DNA from: Isoperla grammatica
Lineage: Eukaryota > Arthropoda > Insecta > Plecoptera > Perlodidae
Direction of reading: 5' to 3'
NCBI GenBank assembly: GCA_945910005.1
Contig: OX246739.1
Location: 38,119,598 to 38,183,597 of the forward strand
Length of the DNA stretch: 64,000 nucleotides
Positions 24,430 through 37,700 of the stretch are shown piece by piece; the first letter of the stretch is position 1; the number at the start of each line of letters is the position of its first letter. The notes under the pieces are model-generated. The model was not told the origin of the DNA and ran no database searches. It saw only the letters and a list, made by a program, of their open reading frames with translations. The position numbers and the translations under genes were made by a program.

Positions 24430-26260
24430 CCCCCCACAGGCTTCTTTCATTGGCCCCCCCTTAATACCCACACTTAAGGGGACTGGGGATGAGTTATTTA
24501 CTGGTGATAAGGACAAAGCGGAGGCTTTGAACTCACACTATGGGGAGGTATTCCAAGAGAGGGAAGATTCTAGTATGCAGTGGGAAGGGGGGAGGGGTAG
24601 CAAGCCACTCACGATAACGAATCTTGATATTAGAAGGGTTTTAGGAAAGATGGGAGGGAGAAAGGCATCGGGGCAGGATGGGTTGATGTGTAGATTTTTG
24701 AAAATTGGGGGGGAGGGGGTTGTTAGGTTTGTAGGGGATATTTGCAGGAAATCGTTAAGGGAAGGTACTATACCGGAGGGTTGGAGGGAAGGACTTGTAG
24801 TGCCAATACATAAGGGGGGGGATAGAAGTCAAGTAGGGAATTACAGACCTGTTAGTCTCACTTCGGTAGGGAGCAAGATAATGGAAAAGGTAGTAGCAAA
24901 TTATGTTAGGGAGGTGTTGGAGGGGGAGGGATGGTTGGTAGATAGCCAGCATGGGTTTAGGGAGGGGTATTCTTGCGAGACGCAATTGATAGGTCTTGTT
25001 CAGGATATAGGGGAGGCTCTAGATAAGGGGGAGGAGGTTGATGCAGTTTTCCTTGATTTTGAAAAGGCTTTTGATAAAGTGTCTCATGGGATTTTGATGA
25101 GGAAGGTTGATAGTGTGATTGCAGATAAAGGGGTTGTAAGGTGGATGGGAGATTTTCTAGCAAATAGGTCGCAAAGGGTAAGGGTGGGGGGTAGCATATC
25201 AGCAGCTATCGAAGTTACATCGGGGGTGCCGCAGGGGTCGGTGCTGGGTCCACTGTTATTTATAATGTTTATTAATGATATAGGAAGGGATATTGAGTCA
25301 AGATTAAGGTTGTTTGCTGATGATTGCGTCTTGTATAGGGTGATTAAGGGGGTGGAGGATGCTAAGTTGTTGCAGGATGATTTGAACAGGATAGAGGAGT
25401 GGGTTGATGTTAATAGGATGGGTTTGAATGCGGGAAAGTGTAAACTGGTTGGGTTCACGCGTAAATTAAAAGGGGATGCGAGAGAGTATTTTCTTGAGGG
25501 GGTTCTAGAAAAGGTAAAGAAGTATAAGTATTTGGGAATTTTATTGGCCGAAGATTTGGGATGGGGGGACCAGGTGCAGGAAAGTGTAAGAAAGGGATAT
25601 AGAAACTTAGGGTTTGTTATGAGGAATTTGAAGGGAGCTAGTAGGGAGGTAAAGGATATGGCTTACAAAACAGTGATACGGCCTATATTGGAATATGGTG
25701 GTGCGGTGTGGGATCCATATAGGAAAGGGGAAGTCATGGAATTAGAAAAGGTGCAGCGTAGGGCGGCAAGGAAGGTTTCAGGACAAGTTAGGAGATGGAG
25801 GTATGTGGAAGATAGGTTAGGGAATGTGGTAAGGGCTTATGATAGTGTTACAGCAATGATGGGGGAATTGGGTTGGGAGTCCTTAGAGGAGAGACGGAGG
25901 AGTGATAGGATGTGTAATTTATATAGAGCAGCTAGGGGGAAAGGAGGGTGGGGGGAAATCCAGAGCAGGTTGCAAGAAGGAGTTTATAGAGGGAGGGGGG
26001 ATCATAATTGGAAGTTTCAGCGTCGGGTAGTGAGAAGTGATCTGGGTAGGTTTGGTTTTGTTGAGAGAACGGTAAGGGAATGGAATGAGTTGCCCGAGGA
26101 GGTTGTTGAGTGCGATTCAGTAAGGGAATTTAGAAATAGATTGACGAAAAGGAGGTGACGAGGGAGGGTGGGGAGGGGGGAGGTTTGGATAGGTTGCCAC
26201 CGGGTAGTTGTGGCCCATTTGCAGCCTTTAAGTATTTTAATCTTAATCTTAATCTTGGCT
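24430..26260 (+). mobile_element. 5'-truncated LINE with intact reverse-transcriptase frame
   Basis: An uninterrupted frame to the stop at 26158 encodes ~570 residues of a CR1/Jockey-type reverse transcriptase. Motifs in order include GNYRPVSLTS, the FLDFEKAFDKV catalytic block, SGVPQGSVLGP and LRLFADDCVLY with the FADD active site. The thumb/connection follows (KKYKYLGILLAEDLGW; ILEYGGAVWDP) and then an RxWNELP-type C-terminus. The endonuclease half is absent, so the copy was cut short at insertion. A short 3' region ends in a (TTAATC)n tail at about 26,235-26,260. The coding strand is unusually G-rich and C-poor compared with its surroundings. Lack of stops suggests a recent insertion. Confidence 0.9.
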
Positions 26261-26476
26261 GGGAGGGAGAATACTGCGCTCTGATTGGCTGTGACTAAGG
26301 TTTGTCTTGACTTGACTAAGGAATTGAACTCTGATTGGCTGTGACTAAGGTTTGTCTTGACTTGACCAAGGAATTGAAATATGATCAATTCCTTAGTCAA
26401 GTCAAGACCAACCTTCGTCACAGCCAATCAGAGCGCAGTATTCTCACTCATAGCCAATGGAAGAAGCCTGTGGCTT
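26258..26476. repeat. rearranged Harbinger MITE copy
   Basis: Blocks GGGAGAATACTGCGCTCTG and CTGATTGGCTGTGACTAAGG occur, one of them duplicated, then both recur inverted at 26,400-26,440. The same blocks form the core of the MITE at 9505-9646. The copy is internally duplicated and its ends are lost against the LINE tail. Confidence 0.6.
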
Positions 26477-26502
26477 AATCACGGAGGCTAGACACTCATC
26501 AC

Positions 26503-26983
26503 TAGAGGTCCGTGTATTTCGCGAATAACGATAACACCGAAATATGTAAGAATCATTTTATTTCACAAAATGAGCATGAATTGATCGATTTTAAACATGA
26601 AAATGTCAAAATTGAATCACCACCAAACACCAAAATTCGTATAAATCGGTGAATAACACCGAAATTCGTATTATTCGTGTTTTTAATGACGAAAAAGATG
26701 AAAAATCAGATATTTTTAATTATAAGCCCATTTTTTCCAGTTTTTTTGGCCGGTAGGCGACAATCTGGAAAAAATAGTGTCTCAAGTAACACTGTATAAA
26801 TGCATATTCAAACTTCTCGCAGAAAAAGCCCCCACGTGTAAGTTGTAAATGAAACGCTACATGCGTGAAAATATAGGGAATATGAATAAAACCGTCAAAA
26901 TACAGCTTTTCTTGAATAACATCGAAATTTGTTACTTCAAAAACAAAATTTAATTAAAAATAAAACCGTTTTCACGGACCCCT
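26503..26983. mobile_element. 481-bp non-autonomous hAT (TAGAGGTCCG family)
   Basis: TAGAGGTCCGTG at the left and CACGGACCCCTA at the right are flanked by CTCATCAC and CTAATCAC, an 8-bp duplication with one mismatch. The interior is rich in AATAACACCGAAAT. The related copy at 58694-59668 shares the end type and this word. No ORF. Confidence 0.8.
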
Positions 26984-28559
26984 ACTAATCACTAGTCATT
27001 TATGTAAACGGCCTTTAATGGTAAACTTTATGACTGTTGATCGAATCCCCACTATTATTATTAGTTGGCGTTGATCCAGACGGACTTTTTGTTCTGCAAT
27101 TGCAGCATGCATGCACAAAACATGCAATCTCAATGCAATATCGACTCACAGGAGTTGTACATGTATAACATATTAATATACCTTTCCAAGTTCCCCTTAT
27201 GCACATCAACAGTTTAGCTTCAAAAGAAGTTCGCCAAGTGTTTGAAACATGTTTCGGTGCTAAATCCATTTCCTGGTGTGAGAAGGTGATTTCCCCCCCC
27301 CCCCCCCGTCCCCCCGCTCTTACATAGATTTTGAAAATCTCACAAAAGAAACTTCCCGGCCTATGCGCGCAACCTTTCTTTCCCAATCCCCCACTGATTA
27401 CAGGTCGCGTAATATAACCCTTCTGTACACTTGCTACAGCAATGGGCGTTTTGGAATGTGGGTGCTATTGTCATAGATGAGAGAGACATTGGCCAACCAA
27501 ATGTCAGTATTTGACCAAACTACCCGCTGATTGTCTCCGAGTCCGACTCATCACCTACAGTGCTTAATTTCAAGGCAGACGTGGGCGGACGATCCTACCT
27601 ACTCTTTTTTCGAGGGCGGACGCGTACGCCCACTTGTTTTTGGAAAAGTCCTAATTGATAAGTCAACACGGTGTTATAATAGACTGTAGCCTGTCCCTAA
27701 TCACAGTACTAATGTGTCAACTGGACTCTCCCTGCTACTTGAAAAATATAATATGCCTGCTTGATTGGTGGGGTTGGGGGTTGGTAGGTATTTTTCACCC
27801 CTTAAAGTCAAGTAGATGACAAGAAAAGATTATTTTTATTACAGAAAACGTGAAACCGTACAAAGCCCCTCGACCGCCCCCACCCCCATAGGGTTGCCAT
27901 GCGTCCCGCTTTCTGCGGGACAGTCCTGATATTCAATTTCAGGTCAATGTTGCGACGTTTAGTTTACATAAGATATCCGCACTCAGCAGTCCAGAACGTG
28001 CTCATCGCAGTCAAAATGTTCTTGTCAAAGTTCCAATTCATTTTGGTGGATTTCTGGTTTTTGCACTACATAATGACATTTTCGGTATTACATTCAGTCC
28101 AGTATTTTTGTCTGAAACGCTCAGAACACACTCTAAAACACCAATTTAAACAAATTTCGCCTGCGGCGCTATTGTTTGATTAATTTGGCGCCTAAGGCCA
28201 TATTCATAGCCGTCCTCTAACCCTAGGTGCGCCCGTTTTTGCTATGGATTTGTTTTCTATATGGGAAATAATATACATGACTCTGTTATCTGGAAAGAAA
28301 GAATAATGTCAGTAATAAAATGTTATATTTTAGTTTTTAATCAATAATTGATGTGATATTTTATTTTAAGAGTTGGAACGCCGAGCGAATTGGTCAGGGA
28401 AAGTCAGTGAAAGTGTTTTTACTTTTTTGTTGGGAACCCTGCACTTGTCATTCTCAAATAATCATCTCCATGTCGAGATACGACCTCGCTTCGTTGTCAG
28501 CTACGTCACTCACGTAAACAAGACAGAATGAGTTGTAATTGTATTAGTATTAGGTACCC
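26984..28559. other. gene-free stretch with a hAT end fragment
   Basis: No gene recognised. A TAGGGTTGCCATGCGTCCCG block at about 27,887-27,906 matches the end of the complete hAT MITE at 43069-43457 but has no partner end nearby. A C run lies at 27,292-27,307. Confidence 0.5.
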
Positions 28560-29940
28560 AGCTAACAAATTGATATCAAAAAGACATCTTAAAGATGCCA
28601 TTTTATGATAAACTGGATATCTTAAAGATGTCCATAAAGATAGGAAATGATATCTTTAAAGTAACTTTAAGACGTTCCTATGTCCCACTTGCAGACATCT
28701 TTATGATATCATTATAAGATATCTTAAAGACATCATGCAGATGAACAACTTGATATCAAAAAGATAAATTTAAGATATCTTTTTGGGATTAATTGTATTA
28801 TTTTAGATAGGAAAAGATATCTTTAAGGTATCTTTAAGATGTTTCTAAAATTCTCCGTTCATCTTTATTACATCAATATGAGCTATCTTTAAGACTCCAT
28901 GCTAAGATAAAAAAAAGATGTCTACAAAGATAGGAAAATATATCTTTAAGTAATCTTTAAGACATTCATATGGCCCACTTTCAGATATCATTATTAGATA
29001 TCTAAAATACGTCATGCTAGACTATATCTTTAAGATGTTTATATATTCCACTTTAAGACATCTTTACGATATCATTTCAAGATATCTTTAAAATGTCATG
29101 AGATGATATCTTTTATGGTAGCATTTCTAGTTACCTTTAAGTTATCAAATAGATATGTAAAAGACACCTTCCACAAACCAAAAAAAGATCTGTAAAATGA
29201 TATCTTTAATGCATCTTGGGGTTGATATCTTACAGACATCTAAAGGATGTCAAATTGATACGGAAAAGACATCAGTTCATCTAAAACAAATTTGAAATGA
29301 TATCTTTTAGATATCTTTGGAGCGATATTTTAAAGGCATCTTAGAAGCGGTATCTTAAAGACACCCTAAAGATATCAAATTGATATGAAAAAGACATCCA
29401 TCCATCTTAAAAGGGTCTTTGAAATGACATCTTTAAGACATCTTTAGAACTGTATCTTAAAGACACCCTAAAGATATCAATTTGATATGCAAAAGACATC
29501 CATCCATCTTAAAAGAGTCTTTGAAATGACATCTTTAAGACATCTTTAGAACTGTATCTTAAAGACACCCTAAAGATATCAATTTGATATGAAAAAGACA
29601 TCCATTCATCTTAAAATGGTCTTTGAAATGACATCTTTAAGACATCTTTAGAACTGTATCTTAAAGACACCCTAAAGATATCAATTTGATATGAAAAAGA
29701 CATCCATTCATCTTAAAATGGTCTTTGAAATAACATCTTTAAGACATCTTTAGAGCGGTATCTTAAAGACACCCTAAAGATATCAAATTGATATGAAAAA
29801 GACATCCATCCATCTTGAAAGGGTCTTTGAAATGATATATTTAAGACATCTTTGGAGAAGTATCTTAAAGACACCCTAAAGATATCAAACAGACACCTTT
29901 GGAGTGATATCTTTAAGACTTCCAAAATGCATCAATTTGA
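28560..29940. repeat. GATATC-rich satellite, 102-bp period
   Basis: From 29351 the motif TATCTTAAAGACACCC recurs at 29351, 29453, 29555, 29657, 29759 and 29861, exactly 102 bp apart. Upstream (28560-29350) the array is more diverged but uses the same AAGATATCTT and AAGACATCTTTAA words. The array runs into the assembly gap, so its true length is unknown. ORFs across it are by-products of the repeat. Confidence 0.9.
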
Positions 29941-30140
29941 NNNNNNNNNNNNNNNNNNNNNNNNNNNNNNNNNNNNNNNNNNNNNNNNNNNNNNNNNNNN
30001 NNNNNNNNNNNNNNNNNNNNNNNNNNNNNNNNNNNNNNNNNNNNNNNNNNNNNNNNNNNNNNNNNNNNNNNNNNNNNNNNNNNNNNNNNNNNNNNNNNNN
30101 NNNNNNNNNNNNNNNNNNNNNNNNNNNNNNNNNNNNNNNN
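29941..30140. other. 200-N assembly gap
   Basis: Exactly 200 N, a conventional gap size, placed where the satellite array collapses. Confidence 0.99.
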
Positions 30141-31744
30141 ACTGGGTATTAGTGTATCGGCACGGCATGAATCTACATGGTCGCTCGCAGCGCAACCATT
30201 TATGCAATAGTGTTTTGGTCGGTGCAGTTGCTTGTCAACAGGTGTTTTCTGCTTCACAATGGATAACTCATATCGAGTAAGTAAGTAAAATACATTTCAC
30301 TCTCTAACTGTACAAGGAGCTATCATAGATTGTTTGTAACAATCAATTGTGTAAATACATGTATTGATAATGTAGTATTGTAAGTAGGGTGCGAATCGAC
30401 GGCTTGGCAGAGGGGGGGATTGTGCCCGGGATTGCCCAAGTATTCTGCGTGGCCAGGAAGGAGTCTGGGGCAAAGCCCCAGCCGCCGAAGGCAAACATTC
30501 TTTGGGGTTATATTATTGCCCTCGAGATAGTCTTTGAAGCGATCTGAGATATTATTTTGAAAGGGGCAATTTGCCTACAATACAATGCTTTGTTTGGTTT
30601 ATTAATTAATGTACAAACACTTCCTGACTGGGAATATATGTGTAAATTGACGAATTATATATTAACGTTACGAGATAAAATCACAATATGATATGAGAAG
30701 ATGGGTATCCAGAGGTAAGGATTTAGCCATACCAGGCGGGGATACTTTACAGAAAAACAGAACCAGGGATGAAATTACCAGAGGGCCGGGGTGAAATTCC
30801 CCCCCCCCCCCCCCCCCCCTCCAACAATTTGCACCCTGATTGTAAGCCCCCCCCCCCACCCGCCCCCGCAGTGTTGTATATAAGTTTAGTTTGCACGAGT
30901 AAAACTGACGTAGGCCTAAGAGAACATTGGATTATTTACTTGCGTGGCAAGAATGGCGTTTGTGTGAATGAGGTTAATATAATATAAAAAAACACAACTA
31001 GATAAGGAATCGATTCCCCCCCCCCTTCATTCAATCTTTCAATTTACAGGGACTCAATAATTTATCATTTTGTTAACTTGTTCTATACGGTCAAATGAAA
31101 AGGCCTTCGTAAGTTTATCTTATAGCTTATTTTAACACCGTCATATTTTGGTATAGGCATACATGAATAGTTCTAGCATGATGCAACAATACCTCAGATA
31201 TTGTTAGAGTATAAAAGTCATGAGGGAGTTTTCATCTGCCCTGTATATTATATTTCATGAATTGTTTCCATCATAGCAGGTTACAGAAATACGGGTTGTA
31301 AAATGTAATCATAACATGTAAAATTAAATCTCTAAATGTAAATATTTTTAAATTTATCTAGTTGGTATACCTGTCTTGATTTGTGCGCAATTCTTTCAAT
31401 TCTCCCTCTCACTCCCACTGTCGCATTGGCTTGACGTCATCTAAAAATACCGTTGCAGATCACGTGGGGACATTCGATCAATCAGAACGCTCATCAGGAT
31501 CTTCAGCGACATGAATAGCATGATTATGGAGCCTTCAATGATGAGTCATCTATGACGTCATGCATCTACAAAACAAGCATCTACAAGGGTGCTACAGCAT
31601 CTACATGGTACGTGTGTGGAACCACTACCACAAATTGTCACATAATAGAAAAATGAGCCCATCACAGTATAAACAAGTAAATAAATACAAACGTTTATTG
31701 TTATACAATATAGCCTATGAATATGATACAATGGTTGAAACAGA
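30141..31744. other. gene-free stretch downstream of the PGRP gene
   Basis: No gene seen. The block TCTGGGGCAAAGCCCCAGCC at 30,463-30,482 is shared with the hAT MITE at 43069-43457. C runs occur near 30,800 and 30,850. Otherwise AT-rich. Confidence 0.5.
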
Positions 31745-34700
31745 TTATGCTTCTGATAACGACGTGTTGAAATGCGGTTCCGTCACAAATCTTGAAGCTT
31801 CCAAGCAGGGTAGCGGGTCCTCTAGCCAATTAGGAAGAACTTTGATATCGTCGAACAGTGCCTGCCCTGGACTCTCTGTGGCCGACACCTGTCTATGGCC
31901 GAGCAACTTGTAGTGTTTGCTGATCTTGCCCAACCGAACACCCTCCTCGATCAGCTGAGTTGCGGCGAGGAACTGGCTGGGGGTAGGGTGATCCGTGATG
32001 AAGGTGCCGATGAAGGAAATACCTGGGTGATAAAACGACACGATTAGACAAACTATTCCAAGCAAAATCTCCAACAAAGGTGCAAAGGAGATGAAAAGAA
32101 AACTCTTGATTTGCTGAAATATTTTCTCGAGACTTGAGGAAACTGATAAGTACATTAAATATAGGGACACCTCTTGGTACTGACGGACGTTAATTTGTGT
32201 CTATGTCGAAGTAAGATACAGTATAATGTAAAGAATAATATTGATGCATGTTGCCGAAAAACAAAGTACCATTATATACAAAGTGGTTTACCACTTTTCT
32301 TAATTCACTACTATAGCAAGGTCTACTTGAACGCCGCCTAGCGGCTAGTCGTGTATCTCCGTGCGCCCCAACACCATCCCATCCTCTACCCGTGTATACG
32401 TAGCCGTCACCGCCCACAAGGAAGTTGTAGCCAATGAGCGACTTACCTATGCTACACACGCTGAACCCATAGGCGTGCGCCCCCACACCGTCCCATCCTC
32501 TATCCGTGTATACGTAGCCGTCACCGCCCACAAGGAGTTGTAGCCAATGAGCGACTTACCTATGCTGCACACGTTGAACCCATAGGCGTGCGCCCCCACA
32601 CCGTCCCAAACTCTACCCGTGTATACGTAGCCGTCACCGCCCACAAGGAAGTTGTAGCCAATAAGCAACTTACCTATGCTACACACGTTGAACCAATAGG
32701 CGTGCGCCCCCACACCGTCCCATCCTCTACCCGTGTATACGTAGCCGTCACCACCCACAAGGAAGTTGTAGCCAATGAGCAACTTACCTATGCTACACAC
32801 GTTGAACCAATAGGCGTGCGCCCCCACACTGTCCCATCCTCTACCCGTGTATACGTAGCCGTCACCGCCCACAAGGAAGTTGTAGCCAATGAGCGACTTA
32901 CCTATGCTACACACGTTAAACCCATAGGCGTGCGCCCCCACACCGTCCCATCCTCTACCCGTGTAGCCGTCACCGCCCACAAGGAAGTTGTAGCCAATGA
33001 GCGACTTACCTATGCTACACACGTTGAACCCATAGGCGTGCACCCCCACACCGTCCCATCCTCTACCCGTGTATACGTAGCCGTCACCGCCCACAAGGAA
33101 GTTGTAGCCAATGAGCGACTTACCTATGCTACACACGTTGAACCCATAGGCGTGCGCCTCCACACCGTCCCATCCTCTACCCGTGTATACGTAGCCGTCA
33201 CCGCCCACAAGGAAGTTGTAGCCAATGAGCGACTTACCTATGCTACACACGTTGAACCCATAGGCGTGCGCCCCCACACTGTCCCATCCTCTACCCGTGT
33301 ATACGTAGCCGTCACCGCCCACAAGGAAGTTGTAGCCAATGTCTGACCAGCCCTTGCTCTCGATGTGGAAGGTCTGAGTGATACGGACGATGTACACGCA
33401 CTGTGCTTGACTATAGCACTGCTCTGTGGCTGTATGACTGTAAAGGAAACGATATATCATTATTATCAACTTGACCAAACAAACTGCGTCCAATTATATA
33501 ACCGTGGTAATGTAGAGGTTTCATAATATCAATGTAACTAGTCTAATGCTTGAGAAATAGTCGAGTGTAAATTGTACCAACTTTGTTTTCTACTTCTTTA
33601 CTTCTTTTAATTTCTACCCTATCATATGCTTTTGGGTTGGATACCTGGAGATTCTTAGCACGCGTTTGTGGCTAATGAGGCTTTCTCACTCTACTATAAG
33701 CGTAAGACTGACTTTGTACGAATGTGTGAAAGAACGCCAGGAATCTGTTGACTTTTGTTGAAACAGTGTGCATGAAACGGCCGTTAGATAAGGAAGCGAA
33801 GACGAGGAGGGAACTTTGAATTCTTTGTCATATCGATATTCATAATTATCGATATCACTATTTCAATGGCACAAATATGGGTTATTTTTATGGTCACTGT
33901 GGTGTTTGTTGTCGTACCTAATGATGACGTAAGGGACGGGAAGACTCAATTTGTCGACGGGATGCGTTGCTGGCTGAGCCAACCAATCCTGGCGACCCAA
34001 GATGCGCAGCTTCCCACTCAGCGTCACATCTGCACAACACATGGTTGAATATTATAAACATCATTGATATTATTTTAAGAGTTATGTTTTCTTTACATGT
34101 TGCAATCACACTCTTATTACATGCTACATCACGGAAGTTCTCGGAATTAATTGGGGCGTGTTTTCTAAGCCGTTGATGGTATAATCTTTTTTTTTATGGA
34201 GATATACAATTTAAAATTGGCATACTGTGCAAGTTTTCAAGAACACACCTCATCATATTCTGATGGCGTCAGAACTATTACGAAGCAAGAGAAACACACA
34301 ATTAAGTTAATTTAGTTGCTTGCTTAGTTCTCTAAAAAAATAAGTCAATATTTGCTACAGCACTATCTGTGGTCGGGATCGTATGATCTCGTTTCTGCAG
34401 CGTGTGTTCATAAACATTACATTCATTCATCTAGCAGAGAATTTTCCTGGCGTTGGCGCACGTATTGTTTTTGCTGGGATACGATAAAAATGTTCGGTTC
34501 AAAAGGATCAAGTTGAATTATTTCTGTTCAGTTTTCCTCATAGCCCCTGCATGCTTGAATGTTTCTCTGGTGTTGACTCTGGGTTGGTTTATGTTGGGAA
34601 TAGATAAAATGTTGGGTTCAAAGGGATCAAGATGCATTATGCTCATTTCTTCATAGCTCTGGTTGGGATGTGTGTCAATGTATTGTATAATAAACTGCCA

Positions 34701-37700
34701 CGTGACGTTAGGGATCGCCCTGGCAACCAGGTTTCCAGATCGCGTGAGTTGAGTCGGAAACGAAAACGAGAACGTGATGTCAAGACTTGGGGACCGAGCT
34801 TGGCATGATACGAAAATATATCAACTTCTGTTGACCAACAAAAAACCAAACAAGTGACAGTACTGAATGTAATATTTTGATACATACTAGATGTTTTGGC
34901 GCACCCTGTGTCTTGTCCAGGGGTAGGAAGTCAATTATGTTATATTCACATGATATTAACTTAACTTTTTTAACGTATTTGGAAATCAAATTTTCAAAAT
35001 TAAAAATTATCATTAAAAAAGCTGAATCAAACTTTGCCATCTACAAAATGGAACACCACATACTAGATAAGCAGCATGTTTTACATGCCTCTGATTTAGG
35101 CCCTACTTTTGTCACCTTGTAAAGCCAAAACTTATATTTATCAGGCGTGAGCAATTTGAAGTTCGTACGGTATATTGCTATAGTCTTGCGAAATTGGGTG
35201 TTGAACCATATAGTCTGGCGAAGGAGGAAGTGAGATGACGAACTACGCAACGATGAGTCAACCATATTATTCCCAACCAGAAAACGGACATAGTTTGTGT
35301 CGAGGAGTGATAACAGTAAAGGGAAATGTCATAGCTAAATTTATATATAGGCTAAACATCATGATTAAAAAAAATCACTATAAAACACAAACAAGCATAT
35401 TCTTATTAACGCAATTTTGTGCTCTATAGTCCATATAGTGATTATGATATCTGAACTTCCTCTCGGCATAAGTTACCCCTACCACAATTCACAACGTGTA
35501 GGCCTGCAGAGGGGCATGGATAATGGACGAAACCCAAGTATACTTTCTCACGTATCCTTAAATTTATCTTGATAAGTTGAAGGAATATCTATACACAAAA
35601 TCGATCCTTTTGATCATTTTTTTTATTTTTAATGTGTCTATTCATTACAAAACCAAAAAAACATGCCGGCCATACTGGAAGCACAGACAACGTGCAAAGC
35701 AGTATGTTTAAATTTTAGTGTAATTACTTTCGATTGGCGATATTTCAGACGATGGTGCTTTTTTAATTTAAACTATTCAATGAATTGGGTTTCTAAAGTA
35801 AACAAACGTACCGTTTTGGCACACAATATATCCGCCACGCCCACTATGTGAATGCCTACACCTAATGATGCACTCTTGCAGCGAATGCATGCGATGGAAA
35901 TAAGGCGCATTGCATTGTATACCAGCTATGTCCTCGGTACCCTCTGCACGTAGTCACAAGGTCGAGCGCTTCATGGCAAAGTGCCCAGTCTCGAATAGCA
36001 CTAAACTATTCACACAAGGAAAAGTGGAGTTGTTATACGTAGTTAGTTGGATAATGAAGTGGTTTTTAAAAGACGTATTTAATATGATGCTTCCGTCGAG
36101 TTGGTACGCATCAGCCAATCTGTGGTTATATTGGATAAAACAAGTTAGCGCCATGATAAATATTTATCGGCTGGTAATAATGCCGGGCCTTCTGATAAAG
36201 TTGGTAGAACAGTCTGTGATCTGGTACAGGGTATAGTTGGGAGACAACGCAGACAGAGTAACACACAATTCTTGGGTATTATTTACTTACTGATTATATC
36301 ATGGATAGCATGACCACAGATAACAAATTCACTACGCGGGTTATATCTGTGGCATGATTATGTCAATTTACCGTGGGTATACGCAACATAACTTATAAAA
36401 ATAATATATAGGCATATATATGGCTATACTTAGTTGTGATTGGATAATCGAAATCTGTGTTTACTAACTCAATGGATATTGTTATTGGTCTGAAAACACG
36501 AAAGTAGAATTTCACGATACGCACGTGTCAAATACCCAACATATTGTTATAATTCCCCCTGAAAGTACATGCCTGAAAGTGTAAACTCGCGAATGTTTAA
36601 ATCAGTGAAAGTCTAAAACCAGAAAATTAAATATACCAGAGTTCGTTTTTTAAATTATAATGTTTAATAATCAGTTACTGTGTTCTGCTATGGCTATCAA
36701 TGGGTAACTTGGCACATCTACTCAATAATGGAACACGGATATTATCTTTTAGGGATGTGTTTGTTAGTGAAGCAATGTGGCAAAAACAGTCTTCTCTCAC
36801 CACTTTGAGCTGTGTTTACAAGCCTCCTATACTTGTCGCCCATATTAATATAATATGTCAGCAACAAATAACAAGGGGTCGCGGCTCCCAAGTCATGCAA
36901 CAACTGGTTGGTGAACGACAATCAAATGCATGATTTGGGCAGACAAGTTCGTAATAATAAACTGTTACAAACTACAAGTCCCTCATACATGAACTAGAGC
37001 ATTTTCTTTCCGAAATGAGCTATACAGTATAGCCTTCGAAATAAAAGTATAAGGACATTACAAAAAAGAAAAACTAAAGAAGGGGGGGGGGGGGGCTTGA
37101 TAACGTAGTAGGAGACTTCGAAATATCGTAGGTTTTATAGTATCCAGTTTATAGTTCAACTATGAGAGTTTTATTCATCGTATTTTGGGGTAATAACTAT
37201 TTAATAATGTGCTTCCTTTTGGAAGTATAATATTGCCTGTAGGGCTTAATATGTTGTGTGGTGCTTACGCTTACTGCTTGTATATGGTCGTGAGCTTGAT
37301 TAATATAAAAGAATAATGTTAACTACAAATCAACTCGAAACAACACATTATACTCCAGTCTTCTAAATCACGATTGTTGGGCGAAGATGCGTGGCTCAGC
37401 GGGCATGCACGGAACTAAGATCCGGGAGGTTGCGGTTTCGTTAACCACCACAGACAATCCTGCCGGAAGCATGTTACTGAGGTCTTCCTCAGCAGTAAGG
37501 AATGGTCATCGTTTGCTACCGCTGTCTGAACTTATCTCTTTCGCTTCATGAAAAGTGGCGACTTGCCGTTGCACTACCCTGTCCCCTTCTTGAAAAATAC
37601 TAAATTACTGAATAATTGCCCTCCTCAGGCCAATAATTTTATTTTATTTAAGGTGTCTATACAAGTAGGCCTACCATATCTCGTCCTGGGCTGATTGTAA

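Noticed and set aside
29852..30280. ORFs spanning the N block
   Set aside because: They cross the assembly gap and satellite and have no coding support.
32361..33340. reading the array as a CRISPR or ordinary minisatellite
   Set aside because: No spacers; units encode the PGRP fold in frame and keep a splice donor at the family exon border.
32588..33346. 252-codon plus-strand ORF with HTVPSSTRVYVAVTAHKEVV repeats
   Set aside because: It is the antisense of the PGRP 114-bp array; the minus frame matches the PGRP fold, so the plus frame is a by-product.
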